64,000 nucleotides of DNA from Bacteroidales bacterium 6E (GTDB taxonomy: Bacteria > Bacteroidota > Bacteroidia > Bacteroidales > Prolixibacteraceae), in assembly GCA_001270045.2 (NCBI GenBank), contig DF970689.1, forward strand, positions 386,205 to 450,204, given 5' to 3'. The notes beneath the pieces are model-generated. The model did not search any database and had not been told where the DNA came from. It was given only the letters and a program-made list of their open reading frames with translations. Made by a program: the position numbers and the translations under genes. This document shows positions 42,968 through 51,795 of this stretch, piece after piece. How positions within the stretch are numbered: the stretch's first letter is position 1; each line of letters begins with the position of its first letter.

Positions 42968-43791
42968 GCATTTTTGAACAGATGTTATCCCGTTATGAGG
43001 TTAAAACCAGTCACGATTTGCTGAATGCGCAACACGAAGTGATGCAGCAAATTGTTTTGGCCGGATTGTACAGGGGCGCGTTTTTCAATAAAGCTGCCTT
43101 TTATGGCGGAACCTGTCTTCGGATTTTTTACAGCATACAAAGGTTCTCCGAGGATATGGATTTTTCTCTTCTTTCAAAAGATCCGGATTTTCGGCTTGAA
43201 AATTATTTTGATGCCATTCATTCCGAATTTAAAGCGGTAGGGCGCGAAGTCATAATCACAAAAAAGGAAAAGAAAACACCGACCAATGTTGAATCGGCAT
43301 TTCTGAAGGACGATACCTCGGTGTATAATCTTCAGTTTTCAACCGAGCGAAGCATCAAAATAAAGATTGAGGCTGATGTCAATCCCCCGGCGGGCTTTCA
43401 AACCGAACATAAATTGTTGCTTCTGCCTTTTTCGTTTATGGTGCGGTGTTACACTTTGCCCGATCTATACGCCGGAAAAATCCATGCCCTGCTTTTCAGG
43501 GGCTGGAAAAACCGGGTAAAGGGACGCGACTGGTATGATTTTGAGTGGCATGTTCGAAACAATACGCCACTAAACCTCGAACATTTTCATCAACGGGCAT
43601 TACAGTCGGAAAATGATTTCTTTGAAAATCTTACACCCGGGATTTTACGTCAAATGTTAAAACAAAAGATCCAGGAAACAAACATCGAAATGGTGAAAAA
43701 TGATGTACGGCCTTTTATCAGAAACACCAGTGAACTGGATATCTGGTCAACCGATTATTTTATACAATTGGTTGATTTAATGAATATTTAA
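42964..43791 (+). CDS. AbiEii/AbiGii-type nucleotidyltransferase toxin
   Basis: A 275-aa DNA polymerase beta-like nucleotidyltransferase. It has motif I YGGT (47-50), motif II SEDMDF (62-67) with the two metal-binding Asp, and the downstream LPDLYAGKIHALLFRGWKNRVKGRDWYDFEW region (motifs III and IV, with the conserved Lys and Asp). AbiEii toxins transfer nucleotides to cellular RNAs and stop growth when the antitoxin fails. All key residues are present, so the toxin should be active. It overlaps the antitoxin gene by 4 nt, so the two are translationally coupled. Confidence 0.9.
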   Translation: MSIFEQMLSRYEVKTSHDLLNAQHEVMQQIVLAGLYRGAFFNKAAFYGGTCLRIFYSIQRFSEDMDFSLLSKDPDFRLENYFDAIHSEFKAVGREVIITKKEKKTPTNVESAFLKDDTSVYNLQFSTERSIKIKIEADVNPPAGFQTEHKLLLLPFSFMVRCYTLPDLYAGKIHALLFRGWKNRVKGRDWYDFEWHVRNNTPLNLEHFHQRALQSENDFFENLTPGILRQMLKQKIQETNIEMVKNDVRPFIRNTSELDIWSTDYFIQLVDLMNI

Positions 43792-43797
43792 TTAGTT

Positions 43798-43946
43798 GAT
43801 GACATCTTTTACCGATGACAAATACAACGAGAAGATGTCATCTTTTCCGCAGAGGTCCTCAACGAGAAGATGACATCTTTTTCCGAATAGGAATGCAAAG
43901 AAAAGGATGACATCTTTTTCCGAATAGGTCCTCAACGAAAAGATGT
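43798..43946. repeat. 149-bp direct repeat left of hipBA (family B, copy 1)
   Basis: Matches 45590-45738 with 5 mismatches in 149 bp and no gaps. It contains four GATGACATC/GATGTCATC motifs. Its last base is the first base of the hipA stop codon complement. Confidence 0.9.
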
Positions 43947-45202
43947 TATACTCTAAAATTCGTAAAGGCAGCAGCCATCAATGATTGTTCGGTGCGTGGG
44001 ATCCCGATCCGGGTAGCCAGTTTTTGCCAGTTCGATACTGACGATCGCACATCATCCACAATGGAATCCATTGCCTTTTTGCCGAGCCTGAAAAAGGATC
44101 CGACACTCTTGGCGAGTTCCAGGTCACGGGCATTATTGTCCATATCAATATTTAGTGCGAGCCCCGCCTTGTCAATGGATGGATTGATGTCAAAGGCAGG
44201 GGATAGCCGCCATCCCTCATCGGTAAGGATAAAGCCATGGTTTCTCAGGTGGTCGTCGGTGTTTGATATCATTATATTGAAAATGATCCTCCTCCAAAGC
44301 TGGTTCAAATCGTCGTTTACATTCGCTCCCGAAAACTGGATAAACTCAACCAGATCAAGGTATGAAGGAGCTGATTCCCTGATGAGTTCCTCGTTTTTGC
44401 CAGTCATGGTCATGGCCGATGCAAAGTGGATCCGCTCATGCTTTTCCCTGTCAAAGCGTTTCGTGAAGAAAGTATCAAATTCCCCTGAAACGTGTTCGAG
44501 CCGCGATTCGGCCATGGTAATTCCGGCATCCAGTGCCAAACGATATGCCAGGTACTCCCAGGCCCCTTTGTTGACCGTGTCACTATGGGAAGGAAATTTG
44601 GCTATCCATGGATGTCCATCTTTATCCAGAATGTTTGCCTTTGGCCTGGCACCACCCAGCGAAGATCCGGGCGCCATCAGCATCGCAAGCCATTTTCCGG
44701 CATCTGTTGTGTCTGAACCTGATTCGATCAGTGCGGCGCTGTATTGTAAATCCCTGACACTTGACCATGGAGGCGTGGGATAAACAGGGTCATTGTCAAG
44801 AAAATCCCCGTCAGGCTCACTTTTGAATCTCAGGGCACCCATTCTGCACAAATCATGGACCCCCAATAAATAATCAATGTCCTGCAATGCCTGGGCCGGA
44901 CTTCCGGTGTCCCGGGCTTGCATTGCGGCACGTCTTTGCATCAGTGTCCGTCCCCATCTGTCGGGCATGGAATCAAGGAAGGCTCCGAAATTCTCCTTGC
45001 CGTTCGGATATTGTTGTCCGGTTTACCATGCAATGTCAGGATCAAGGAGTATTTGTTCGCCCGAATTGATCCAATCGGCATGATACGAGAAACCATATGC
45101 CTTGCGGCCCTTTGCCTGATGTGCGGTCAATTTCCCGATGAGCTTCGGCGATATCATCCCTTTCCAATCGGCATACACCCATATATCAGTTTTATCAGCC
45201 AT
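43946..45202 (-). pseudogene. hipA: hipA-like Ser/Thr kinase toxin gene, interrupted by an in-frame TAA
   Basis: The frame starts with ATG at 45202, 3 nt after hipB, and continues in one frame for 418 codons to 43946 except for TAA at 45025-45023 (codon 60). Protein before the stop ends in LLDPDIAW; after it, TGQQYPNGKENFGAFLDSMPDRWGR continues a normal HipA N-subdomain. The kinase core is intact: GGARPKA, WIAKFPS (ATP-binding Lys), SNTDDHLRNHGF (catalytic loop) and SPAFDINPS (metal-binding Asp). HipA phosphorylates glutamyl-tRNA synthetase in E. coli. Reinitiation at the ATG at 44968 would give 340 aa without the first 78 residues. A nonsense mutation is likeliest; a sequencing error or a split HipBST-like gene are alternatives. 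Confidence 0.85.
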
Positions 45203-45205
45203 GGC

Positions 45206-45499
45206 TTACTTCCCCATTAGTTTCAGGTCCTGCAGTTTTCTGCCTAATTCGTCATCGGCTGCAAGCTTCAGAAAGTCGTCCTGCAAACCCAATACCCTGA
45301 GAACATTAAAATATGCGCCCAGGGCTACGCTCGGGTTCCCTCTTTCTATGTGGTAGAGAGTGGTGCGGTTAATTCCGGCTCTTTCGGCAACCTGTATGGT
45401 GGTCAGGTGTCGTCGCTTTCTGGCCAGTTTGATGTTTTCGCCCATTTCCTCCAGCATTTTCTGAAACCGGGGAAGCAATATTTGTTTCTTTGTTTGCAT
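45206..45499 (-). CDS. hipB: HipB-type XRE-family antitoxin and repressor
   Basis: A 97-aa protein with one helix-turn-helix (about residues 20-75; NIKLARKRRHLTTIQVAERAGINRTTLYHIERGN), typical of HipB. HipB neutralises HipA and represses the operon by binding palindromes at the promoter. A matching palindrome, TGTTGA-N6-TCAACA, lies directly upstream over the -7 element. The stop codon is 3 nt from the hipA start. The protein looks complete even though hipA is broken. Confidence 0.92.
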   Translation of the reverse strand: MQTKKQILLPRFQKMLEEMGENIKLARKRRHLTTIQVAERAGINRTTLYHIERGNPSVALGAYFNVLRVLGLQDDFLKLAADDELGRKLQDLKLMGK

Positions 45500-45502
45500 A
45501 AA

Positions 45503-45549
45503 TGTTGAATAATATCAACAAATATACTCATTGTGTTTTAAATAAACAA
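45503..45549 (-). promoter_or_regulatory. hipBA promoter with overlapping operator
   Basis: On the minus strand a TTG (45549-45547), 20 nt and TATATTTG (45526-45519) form a good promoter. A perfect inverted repeat TGTTGA (45503-45508) and TCAACA (45515-45520) overlaps the end of the -7 element, where a bound HipB would block transcription. Confidence 0.6.
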
Positions 45550-45589
45550 CAATTGATGTAAAAGTGGGCGATGAATCGCGCAGCCAGAA

Positions 45590-45738
45590 GATGTCATCTT
45601 TTTCCGATGACAAATACAACGAGAAGATGTCATCTTTTCCGAAGAGGTCCTCAACGAGAAGATGACATCTTTTTCCGAATAGGAATGCAAAGAAAAGGAT
45701 GACATCTTTTTCCGAAGAGGTCCTCAACGAGAAGATGT
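45590..45738. repeat. 149-bp direct repeat right of hipBA (family B, copy 2)
   Basis: About 97% identical to 43798-43946. A GATGAATCGCGCAGCCA block just before it also occurs in similar form near 39420-39440. A TTTTTTTGCCCACGAATTACACC stretch follows, and a close variant lies at 51350-51372. The region between hipB and the methyltransferase (45500-45856) holds only these repeats, the promoter and the palindrome below. Confidence 0.9.
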
Positions 45739-45837
45739 CATCCTTTTTTTGCCCACGAATTACACCAATTACATCCACAAACAATAGCCTAACAACCATT
45801 AGCTGATTGTCACAGATACATCCGGCGGCTACCCGAA

Positions 45838-45865
45838 GTAGGGTAAGGGCATGCCCTTACCCTAC
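45838..45865. terminator. Perfect 28-bp palindrome over the methyltransferase stop codon
   Basis: Both 14-bp arms (GTAGGGTAAGGGCA and TGCCCTTACCCTAC) are perfectly complementary with no loop, and the TAA of the methyltransferase gene lies inside. It can form a strong hairpin or cruciform and may end or stabilise the transcript. There is no T-run. Confidence 0.5.
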
Positions 45866-46636
45866 AAGTTTCTTCCCGATATAAAACACGTAGCCGTAGT
45901 AGTCTTTATACTTTTCATAGAGTGCGGCATGGCGCTTTTCGTATTGGATAAATTGCCCGGCCGATGCATTGTCTTTGTATTTCTCCAGAAATGCTTTTTG
46001 GGCGGCCACTGCCGGTTTAAAGAAATTGTCGGTCCAGCAAACCTCAGACAATATAAATGTCGCCACAACCACATAGCCTGCCTTTTGCATTTGGGCAATT
46101 TTATTCGGGATGGTGTCTATTTCAGGATATGCTTCATTCCAGAAATCAAAGATTTCCTTTGGCCTTTCTTCCGTAAACCATGTCGCATCGGTAACAGCCA
46201 CATACCCCCCCTTTTTCAGGAACTTGTTCCAATAATTCAGGCCCTTCTCAAAACCGATATTATAGATGGCGCCTTCACACCAGATAAGGTCAAGTTCATT
46301 GGGTTGAAAATCGAGATGATCCATTGAGCCGACAACACCTTTGATCCTGTCGTGAAGATTCAGTTTTTGTGCATTGCCATTCAATATGTCGATAAAAGCG
46401 GGGAATAAATCAATGGCCGTAAAATTGCATGGCGTATTTTGGGCCAGCACAATGGTTTGGCCTCCGGTTCCGCAACCCAGATCAACCACCTTTGAATTTT
46501 CGTGAAGGTTGTCAATAAAGCCCAAAGCCTTTAGGGTTGCTTCCTCACTGCCCGGCCCCTGGCGATCGAGGCTCGAAAAGTATTCGCAAATCAATGAAAT
46601 GTCAAAATCGTGAATGGTTTGCTCTTCAGTGTTCAT
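45857..46636 (-). CDS. Class I SAM-dependent methyltransferase
   Basis: I chose the ATG at 46636 ([11 protein letters not shown]), which overlaps the end of the upstream gene by 11 nt; the frame runs 16 codons further up. The 259-aa product has motif [13 protein letters not shown] (about 46-57), an acidic end to strand 2 (FTAIDLF), and the motif IV region [15 protein letters not shown], all of a Rossmann methyltransferase. It resembles the small-molecule (ubiE/type 11) group. The C-terminal third is helical with many aromatics. The substrate is unknown. Translational overlap with the CPBP-protease gene suggests a joint role. Confidence 0.88.
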   Translation of the reverse strand: MNTEEQTIHDFDISLICEYFSSLDRQGPGSEEATLKALGFIDNLHENSKVVDLGCGTGGQTIVLAQNTPCNFTAIDLFPAFIDILNGNAQKLNLHDRIKGVVGSMDHLDFQPNELDLIWCEGAIYNIGFEKGLNYWNKFLKKGGYVAVTDATWFTEERPKEIFDFWNEAYPEIDTIPNKIAQMQKAGYVVVATFILSEVCWTDNFFKPAVAAQKAFLEKYKDNASAGQFIQYEKRHAALYEKYKDYYGYVFYIGKKLVG

Positions 46637-47483
46637 TATTAATCCTCCGTATTTTATGGTCAGCCATGATGACCGCAAGAGCAATTACCCAAAATACGGC
46701 GGCCACTGCCAGACTGTATATAAAGACTTCCCAGCCAGTCATTTCCGTGGGGGCGCAAGCGATGGAGCAGGCAGTCAGGCTGAAATGCATGACCATCATC
46801 AATACCAGGCTCCCGGTACGCTCGTAGGCCCACACCATCAGTATCCTGAAAGGAGGCAGCTGTCCGATCAGGAAACCGAGACCGGAAAGGATGGCGTATT
46901 GGACTGTCGGAATCTCGCCTGCGTAGGTTTTTATGGCCCAGATGTCATTGGCCATGATGTGCCACGCGCCCCAGATTACACCCACAGCCAGACCGACCCT
47001 CAGGGGACTGTAACGCTGCCGCATTTTCGGGATGGCAAAACCGAACCAGCCTGTTTCCTCCATGATGCCGACAATGATCCCCGACATGACAGCCATAAAA
47101 ACCAGGCCACCGCCATCGGGAGCGGTCATAAAGCCAGGCCGGTAAACCGGGGAGTAGAGTGAAAGCACAAAGTGCGAGAAAGCGAATACCACCGGTGCGA
47201 GAAAGAGGGCTGCCGCATACCAGGCCAGTCCAACCCGCCACTTCCGCATGCGTGACCAAAGGTCGCGATAGCCCTCCATACCATCGGTCAGGCCAGTCAT
47301 CACCAGTCCTGATACAAACGGTCCAAGCAGGAATGTCGCGATGGCCTGAGGCAGTTGCGCCTGGGCTTCGGCCACCGTCTCCGGCATTCCGTTGATGGCG
47401 ATCAAAACCAGAATACCACCCCACGATATCACGAAGGTGAGGAGGAAGTAAGACAAGACCGGGTATTTCTTTATTGGGTTCAT
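46626..47483 (-). CDS. CPBP-family intramembrane metalloprotease
   Basis: The ATG at 47483 ([15 protein letters not shown]) was preferred over one four codons earlier. The 285-aa protein has seven or eight transmembrane segments. It carries the CPBP/CAAX-like motifs EETGWFGFA (Glu-Glu, motif 1) and WGAWHIMAN (motif 2 His), with the FxxxR-type block replaced by [10 protein letters not shown] around it. Prokaryotic members include bacteriocin-immunity and lipid- or peptide-processing proteins. The exact role is unknown. It overlaps the methyltransferase gene by 11 nt. Confidence 0.88.
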   Translation of the reverse strand: MNPIKKYPVLSYFLLTFVISWGGILVLIAINGMPETVAEAQAQLPQAIATFLLGPFVSGLVMTGLTDGMEGYRDLWSRMRKWRVGLAWYAAALFLAPVVFAFSHFVLSLYSPVYRPGFMTAPDGGGLVFMAVMSGIIVGIMEETGWFGFAIPKMRQRYSPLRVGLAVGVIWGAWHIMANDIWAIKTYAGEIPTVQYAILSGLGFLIGQLPPFRILMVWAYERTGSLVLMMVMHFSLTACSIACAPTEMTGWEVFIYSLAVAAVFWVIALAVIMADHKIRRINNEH

Positions 47484-47827
47484 GGTTCTCCACATATAGC
47501 CTATTGGGCCAACCTGTTTTGGTTAAATTGATTATATAAAGTTACGACAAATTAAGGAGAAGGATAACATCTTTTCGTTGCATCCATCTACTGAAAAGAT
47601 ATCATCCTGTTGCCCACCAAAAGATGTCATGCTACATTCAACAATGTCCGGGGTATATGGTAATAAATGGCAAAGTTCGGGTAACTACCATGGTTTACCG
47701 GGGAAATGGCATGGTATTGACAATATTTTTTAAAAATGTTTAATAATTCTATTAAAAGACTTTCAGGTCTGAATATATTGTTGTAAATTGAATCAATTCT
47801 CGATCACTAATTTAAAACTTAAAAAAG
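47484..47827. other. Intergenic region with family B repeats
   Basis: Contains CTATTGGGCCA (47501-47511), also found at 52290 and 53199; degenerate family B motifs at 47563-47640; and a 7-bp inverted repeat TACCATG/CATGGTA (47686-47716). A promoter for the next gene must lie here, but no clear TAnnTTTG was seen. Confidence 0.5.
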
Positions 47828-48163
47828 ATGAAAACATTAAAAGTACTTTTTGTTTTGCTTCTCTTAGGCGGCTGTTTCTCAACCAATGCAAATGCACAAG
47901 CTCTTGTTGTCAAAGACAATGTTTTTACCCTTGATGGCTATCCTTCATTCCATTCACAAGAAGTCGTGACTCCCGACGGTACAATTAACTTGAGGGTACA
48001 TCTGCAACTGCCGCTGGATCATTGGCTGGTTGCATATGCTGTTATTTCAGGAGGAAAATACGTATATACAACCACAGTAATCACAGATAATGGTGCAATT
48101 CCAATCGAAGTGACCACACATCACAATGGGAAGGTGATGGTGAACGGCCACCTCAAACCATAG
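47828..48163 (+). CDS. Small exported protein of unknown function
   Basis: A 111-aa protein with a signal peptide (MKTLKVLFVLLLLGGCFSTNANAQ; the Cys is probably not a lipobox because it is followed by a further signal stretch ending ANAQA). The mature 85 residues are all-beta in character: several short strands with hydrophobic and aromatic residues (FHSQEVVTPDGTINLRVHLQL, YVYTTTVITDNG). No family was recognised. A good terminator follows within 65 nt, so it is a single-gene unit. Confidence 0.8.
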   Translation: MKTLKVLFVLLLLGGCFSTNANAQALVVKDNVFTLDGYPSFHSQEVVTPDGTINLRVHLQLPLDHWLVAYAVISGGKYVYTTTVITDNGAIPIEVTTHHNGKVMVNGHLKP

Positions 48164-48222
48164 CAGATTGCTGGCCGAGAGGAGCTTTATTACAAAAAAT
48201 ATCATCCCAATAAAGATATTTT

Positions 48223-48256
48223 AAAGCGGCTGGATTTTACCGGCCGCTTTTTTTTG
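48223..48256 (+). terminator. Rho-independent terminator
   Basis: AAAGCGGC (48223-48230) pairs with GCCGCTTT (48243-48250) around a 12-nt loop and is followed by a run of T. Confidence 0.85.
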
Positions 48257-48267
48257 TGGGAAAATCG

Positions 48268-48602
48268 AAGGGGCGAATTGCATTCGCCCCCCATTGCATT
48301 CGCCCCCATTGCATTCGCCCCCCATTGGATTCGCCCCCCATTGATTTCGCCCGTACGATATCGATACAATATAGGGCGAAAGCATTTCGCCCTTACTGCA
48401 ATGATAAGATATTGGGCGAATGCATTTCGCCCCTACGTGATTCCATTCGGCATGGGCGATTCTGCCCCAATCGTTCAATACCATTTTGCCATTTTCGACA
48501 TGTCCGAAACGGCATATCCTGTCATGGCAACACAGGGTGATGAAATACAGGCCAGATGGGCGAATGCAATGTGACGATGGGCGAATGCAATTCGCCCCTA
48601 CG
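48268..48602. repeat. Family C GGGCGAA/TTCGCCC inverted repeats
   Basis: At least four hairpins of the form GGGCGAA-N5-TTCGCCC (first GGGGCGAATTGCATTCGCCCC less one base) and a stack of CATTCGCCCCC units of about 16-19 bp. This REP-like cluster fills the space between the exported protein and the glycoside hydrolase gene and ends at the stop codon of the latter. Frames through it are repeat artefacts. Confidence 0.8.
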
Positions 48603-48603
48603 T

Positions 48604-50793
48604 TTAATATTCTATCAAATAATATATGGCTTTTGTTTTTGCGCCTTCTAGGTTTATCCAGCCTTTTTCGGAGGTGATTACCCGGTCGGTTTTCTTGCCT
48701 GAATGGTCGAGGACCGTGATTTTGGGCTGGGTTTTACGGTCAATTTTCATCGAAAGGTTCACTGGTTCAAGCCGAACGGGGGCATCGCCGCGGACAAGGA
48801 GTTCCGTTCGGTCGTCGCTGAATTTCATTCCCGTGTTTTGCGCTCGGGCGATGGTGGTCACCAAAATCCGGCTGGCAGTGGCAATGCCCTTTTCTTTTTC
48901 CAGACTGGTAATCAGGATGACGGCAAACTCGTTGTCGGTTTTCAGGGTAAGTTCGCCCAACTGCAGCGACTGTTTGTCCGGGAATCCCACAATACCTTTG
49001 GTTCCCGCGGTGTTGATGGTGAAAAAGCCTTTGCCCTTTTCGCTCCATTTCAGCTGTCCGGTGGTCGATGTCATCACCGAATCTTTCCAAAGCGACTCAA
49101 ATCCCTCCAGGAATTCGGTCTTGTTTTCGTCGGAAAAAGTGATTGCCACTTTCCCGGCAGCCATCAGTTGAAGCGGGAACGAGCCTTCGATCACCTTCCG
49201 GTCGAAATCCTGACTTACCGATTCGTTCAACGGAGTGGCGCCTTTCAGCACCGAAGCCATATTCACGTTGCGGTTCACCACGGTTTCGCCTTCCCGCACG
49301 TCGCCGCGGTAAATCATCCGGGCCAGCGCCGGATAAAGCGCCATTTGCGTGGGCGAAGTGGCATTGTAAATTCCGCCTCCCCTTCCCGAGTGAATGGCAG
49401 GCTGATACCGTGGAATGTCGGTGGCAAAAACATAGGATGCATCCCAGCCCTGAAGCCCCAGTCCGTAGGCGGCAACCAACGGCGAACTTTCAGCCGTCCA
49501 CTCGTTGGGAATCAGGCTCATCCATTCCGAAAAAGCGAAAGGCCGGTTGCCCACCTGCTGCAAACCTGAACTGAACAATCCCGAGCCAATTCGTGAAACC
49601 ATTGGCGTATTGTCGAATTCTCCAGGCGCCAGACTGTGGCCTTTGCCGCCGCCAAAATAATTGTGCCGGTCAATGATGCCCACTTCTGCATCGGCATGGA
49701 GGTTAAGCAGGTGCGCCAGTCCGGTTCCGGCTTGCCAGCAACTGCCCACCAGCGGGCCTTTGTAGCCGGTTTCGCGAATGGCTTTTTCAAACTTCTTGTA
49801 GAATTTCATTTGCTCATCGTACAGAAAACTGGCTTTGTCGAGAACATGCTGTTTCACCGGGCGTTTTTCCCTGACAGCCTGTTCGTATTCCCGGCTAAAG
49901 AGTCCGTGATTGGGTTGTGGGTAAACGTTTTCGGCCGCCATGCTTTCTCCGGAAGCCAAACCCTCGTTGTTCCAGGCTTTCCGTAGCTGTTCGTCGGTTC
50001 CGTACTTGGCTTTCAGCCACTGGCTGAATTTGCGGCAAAGCATTTTGCGGTAGGTGGGTGTTTGTTTCAGCGTTTCCTCAATGGCCGACCAGAAAATATT
50101 GTCTTCGTTCTGGAATTCGATAAAACTCAAAGCCGGATCGTCGGCATATTTCAGTCCGGTGTGCGGATTGACATGGTTGAGCATGTTCACTGTCAGCTCG
50201 ATGTTGAGTGCCTGCAAGTCTTCGGCAAAATTCACCAGCGCCGAAGTGGTTCCGTTGAGGTGCGTCCACGGAAATTTCGTGGCTGCCAGTTCGCCGTAGG
50301 CCACCATTCGTGCGCTGTCGGCCTTCATTACTTTGTGCCCGTAAATGTGCGACCATCCGTAGTAGATTCCCCTGTTGCGCAGCTCGTTGCACAGAAAGTC
50401 GAAGTTCTTCCAGCGGTCGTCGGTAATCACGGTTGAGTGGATACCGTCGGTGGCGCCCCAGGTAAATTTATGAAAACGTACGCCGTTAAAGCCAAAGCGC
50501 GACAGGAAAATGCCCCATTTCACGGCTTCCTCAGGCTCCATAAACGGCAGATTGCTGCATATGTTGGTACCCCAGAATTTTACCGGGGTGCCGTCTTCAA
50601 AAACCAGGCGGTCGTCCATTATTTGCACGAACCCATGCTTTCCGGCAGGTTTGTCGAGCCAGTCGGCCATATCGGTGATGGCTCCCGAAGGTTCATCTTC
50701 AGGTGTAAAAACGAACCAGTCTTTCAGGTCCTGTGCGCCTGATGAAAATGCAAACGCGGCACAAATGATGGTTAAGATAAGTTTTGCTGGCAT
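48604..50793 (-). CDS. Secreted glycoside hydrolase, clan A (GH5-like)
   Basis: I chose the ATG at 50793 (MPAKLILTII), which begins a normal signal peptide (about 1-19, ending SSGAQ). The 729-aa protein has an (alpha/beta)8-type catalytic domain about 60-480: GTNICSNLPFMEPEEAVKW and GFNGVRFH near the N-terminal strands. Glu230 in FIEFQNEDN is the likely acid/base, and Glu423 in FAFSEWM the likely nucleophile, spaced as in clan A. The remaining 250 residues are beta sandwiches. It resembles large cellulase-like enzymes seen in polysaccharide-degrading Bacteroidota. The glycan is not evident, and no SusC/D pair is in the window. Confidence 0.85.
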   Translation of the reverse strand: MPAKLILTIICAAFAFSSGAQDLKDWFVFTPEDEPSGAITDMADWLDKPAGKHGFVQIMDDRLVFEDGTPVKFWGTNICSNLPFMEPEEAVKWGIFLSRFGFNGVRFHKFTWGATDGIHSTVITDDRWKNFDFLCNELRNRGIYYGWSHIYGHKVMKADSARMVAYGELAATKFPWTHLNGTTSALVNFAEDLQALNIELTVNMLNHVNPHTGLKYADDPALSFIEFQNEDNIFWSAIEETLKQTPTYRKMLCRKFSQWLKAKYGTDEQLRKAWNNEGLASGESMAAENVYPQPNHGLFSREYEQAVREKRPVKQHVLDKASFLYDEQMKFYKKFEKAIRETGYKGPLVGSCWQAGTGLAHLLNLHADAEVGIIDRHNYFGGGKGHSLAPGEFDNTPMVSRIGSGLFSSGLQQVGNRPFAFSEWMSLIPNEWTAESSPLVAAYGLGLQGWDASYVFATDIPRYQPAIHSGRGGGIYNATSPTQMALYPALARMIYRGDVREGETVVNRNVNMASVLKGATPLNESVSQDFDRKVIEGSFPLQLMAAGKVAITFSDENKTEFLEGFESLWKDSVMTSTTGQLKWSEKGKGFFTINTAGTKGIVGFPDKQSLQLGELTLKTDNEFAVILITSLEKEKGIATASRILVTTIARAQNTGMKFSDDRTELLVRGDAPVRLEPVNLSMKIDRKTQPKITVLDHSGKKTDRVITSEKGWINLEGAKTKAIYYLIEY

Positions 50794-50924
50794 ATCGTTT
50801 GGTTCATGTTTTTCAGCCGGCCTCACAGCTTTATTTCGACAACCTCGTCAAACCGACTCTTTTTCATTGCCCTAAAAATATGAATTTTTGCATTTTTCAG
50901 CGTTGCTGGGTTTGGTGGATTACA

Positions 50925-51316
50925 AACGCTATGAATCCCGTAGGTAAAGCCATATGGCACAAATATAGGGATGGCATGATTATAGAAACATCATCGTCAG
51001 GAACCTGTCAAATCCCGTACGGATGGCATGATTATAACACATCAACGTCAGGAACGCTATGAATCCCGTAGGGATGACACGATTATAGAAACATCAACGA
51101 CAGAAACGCTATGAATCCCGTAGGGATGACACGATTATAGAAACATCATCGTCAGGAACCTGTCAAATCCCGTAGGGATGACACGATTATAACGCATCAT
51201 CGTAAGGCACGCGTCAAATCCCGTAGGGATGGCATGATTATAACACATCATCGTAAGGCACCTGTCAAATCCCGTAGGGATGACATGATTATAACACATC
51301 ATCGTCAGGAACCCCA
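50925..51316. repeat. Family A tandem repeat array, about 7-8 units
   Basis: Units of about 50-53 bp with the GAATCCCGTAGGGATG or CAAATCCCGTAGGGATG core, then ATGATTATAACACATCATCGT and AGGAACC/AGGCACC. The second array of the family in the window, and more regular than the first. Confidence 0.85.
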
Positions 51317-51413
51317 CCCAAAAAGGATGCAAAGATTAGGGTATGCCTTTTTTGCCCACGGATTGCACCAATTTACACAGATAAATTTGGATTAAACCTG
51401 GGCGGGGGATGTT

Positions 51414-51442
51414 GTAGAGACGCCCGAATCGGGCGTCTCTAC
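51414..51442. repeat. Family D palindrome
   Basis: Perfect 14-bp arms GTAGAGACGCCCGA and TCGGGCGTCTCTAC around one base. Elements with GTAGAGACGC arms are common dispersed repeats in Bacteroidota and cyanobacteria as far as I recall. Confidence 0.7.
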
Positions 51443-51519
51443 GGGGGTTTCGCGTTGATCCGACGACCATCATTTCAGCAAACGTTATGACCGGGGCCAA
51501 AGGAAAAAATGATGATAAC

Positions 51520-51656
51520 ACATCATCCCAAGGAACATGAAATTTCGGACGCGCTAGCGAGCGGAAGGCACATTTGTAACATCATCGTAAGGAACCCTCA
51601 CCTCCCAAGGATGACATCTTTTTCCGTAGAGGAATGCAACGAAAAGATGTCAACCT
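51520..51656. repeat. Single family A and family B units
   Basis: A variant family A unit (with GGACGCGCTAGCGAGCGGAAGG in place of the usual core, as also seen near 39565-39595) is followed by one family B unit (GATGACATC at 51607 and GATGTCAAC at 51645). Confidence 0.65.
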
Positions 51657-51795
51657 ATTGCCAATCAGCCGCCAGACACACTTTTTGAAACACTATCTGT
51701 TTTTACGATCCCACTTTTGAGTTACTTCAATGATGTCATCATATAACTTGTTAATTAGTCTTTCCATTAGTAGTGGTTTAAATTATATCAAAATA

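Noticed and set aside
43946-45202. hipA region as a genuine three-gene hipBST system
   Set aside because: The frame is continuous through the TAA and the split falls inside the N-subdomain, 59 codons in. A HipS subunit is usually a complete domain of about 100 residues with its own start for HipT. Kept only as an alternative.
43792-45760. 149-bp repeats as ends of an insertion sequence or transposon
   Set aside because: They are direct, not inverted. No transposase lies between them, and similar motifs occur alone elsewhere.
45515-45799. 94-codon minus-strand frame across the family B repeats
   Set aside because: It is a translation of the repeat block and overlaps the hipBA promoter.
48221-48574. 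Frames of 87-106 codons in the GGGCGAA repeats
   Set aside because: Peptides are low-complexity repeats in several frames at once, which shows DNA repeat structure and not coding.
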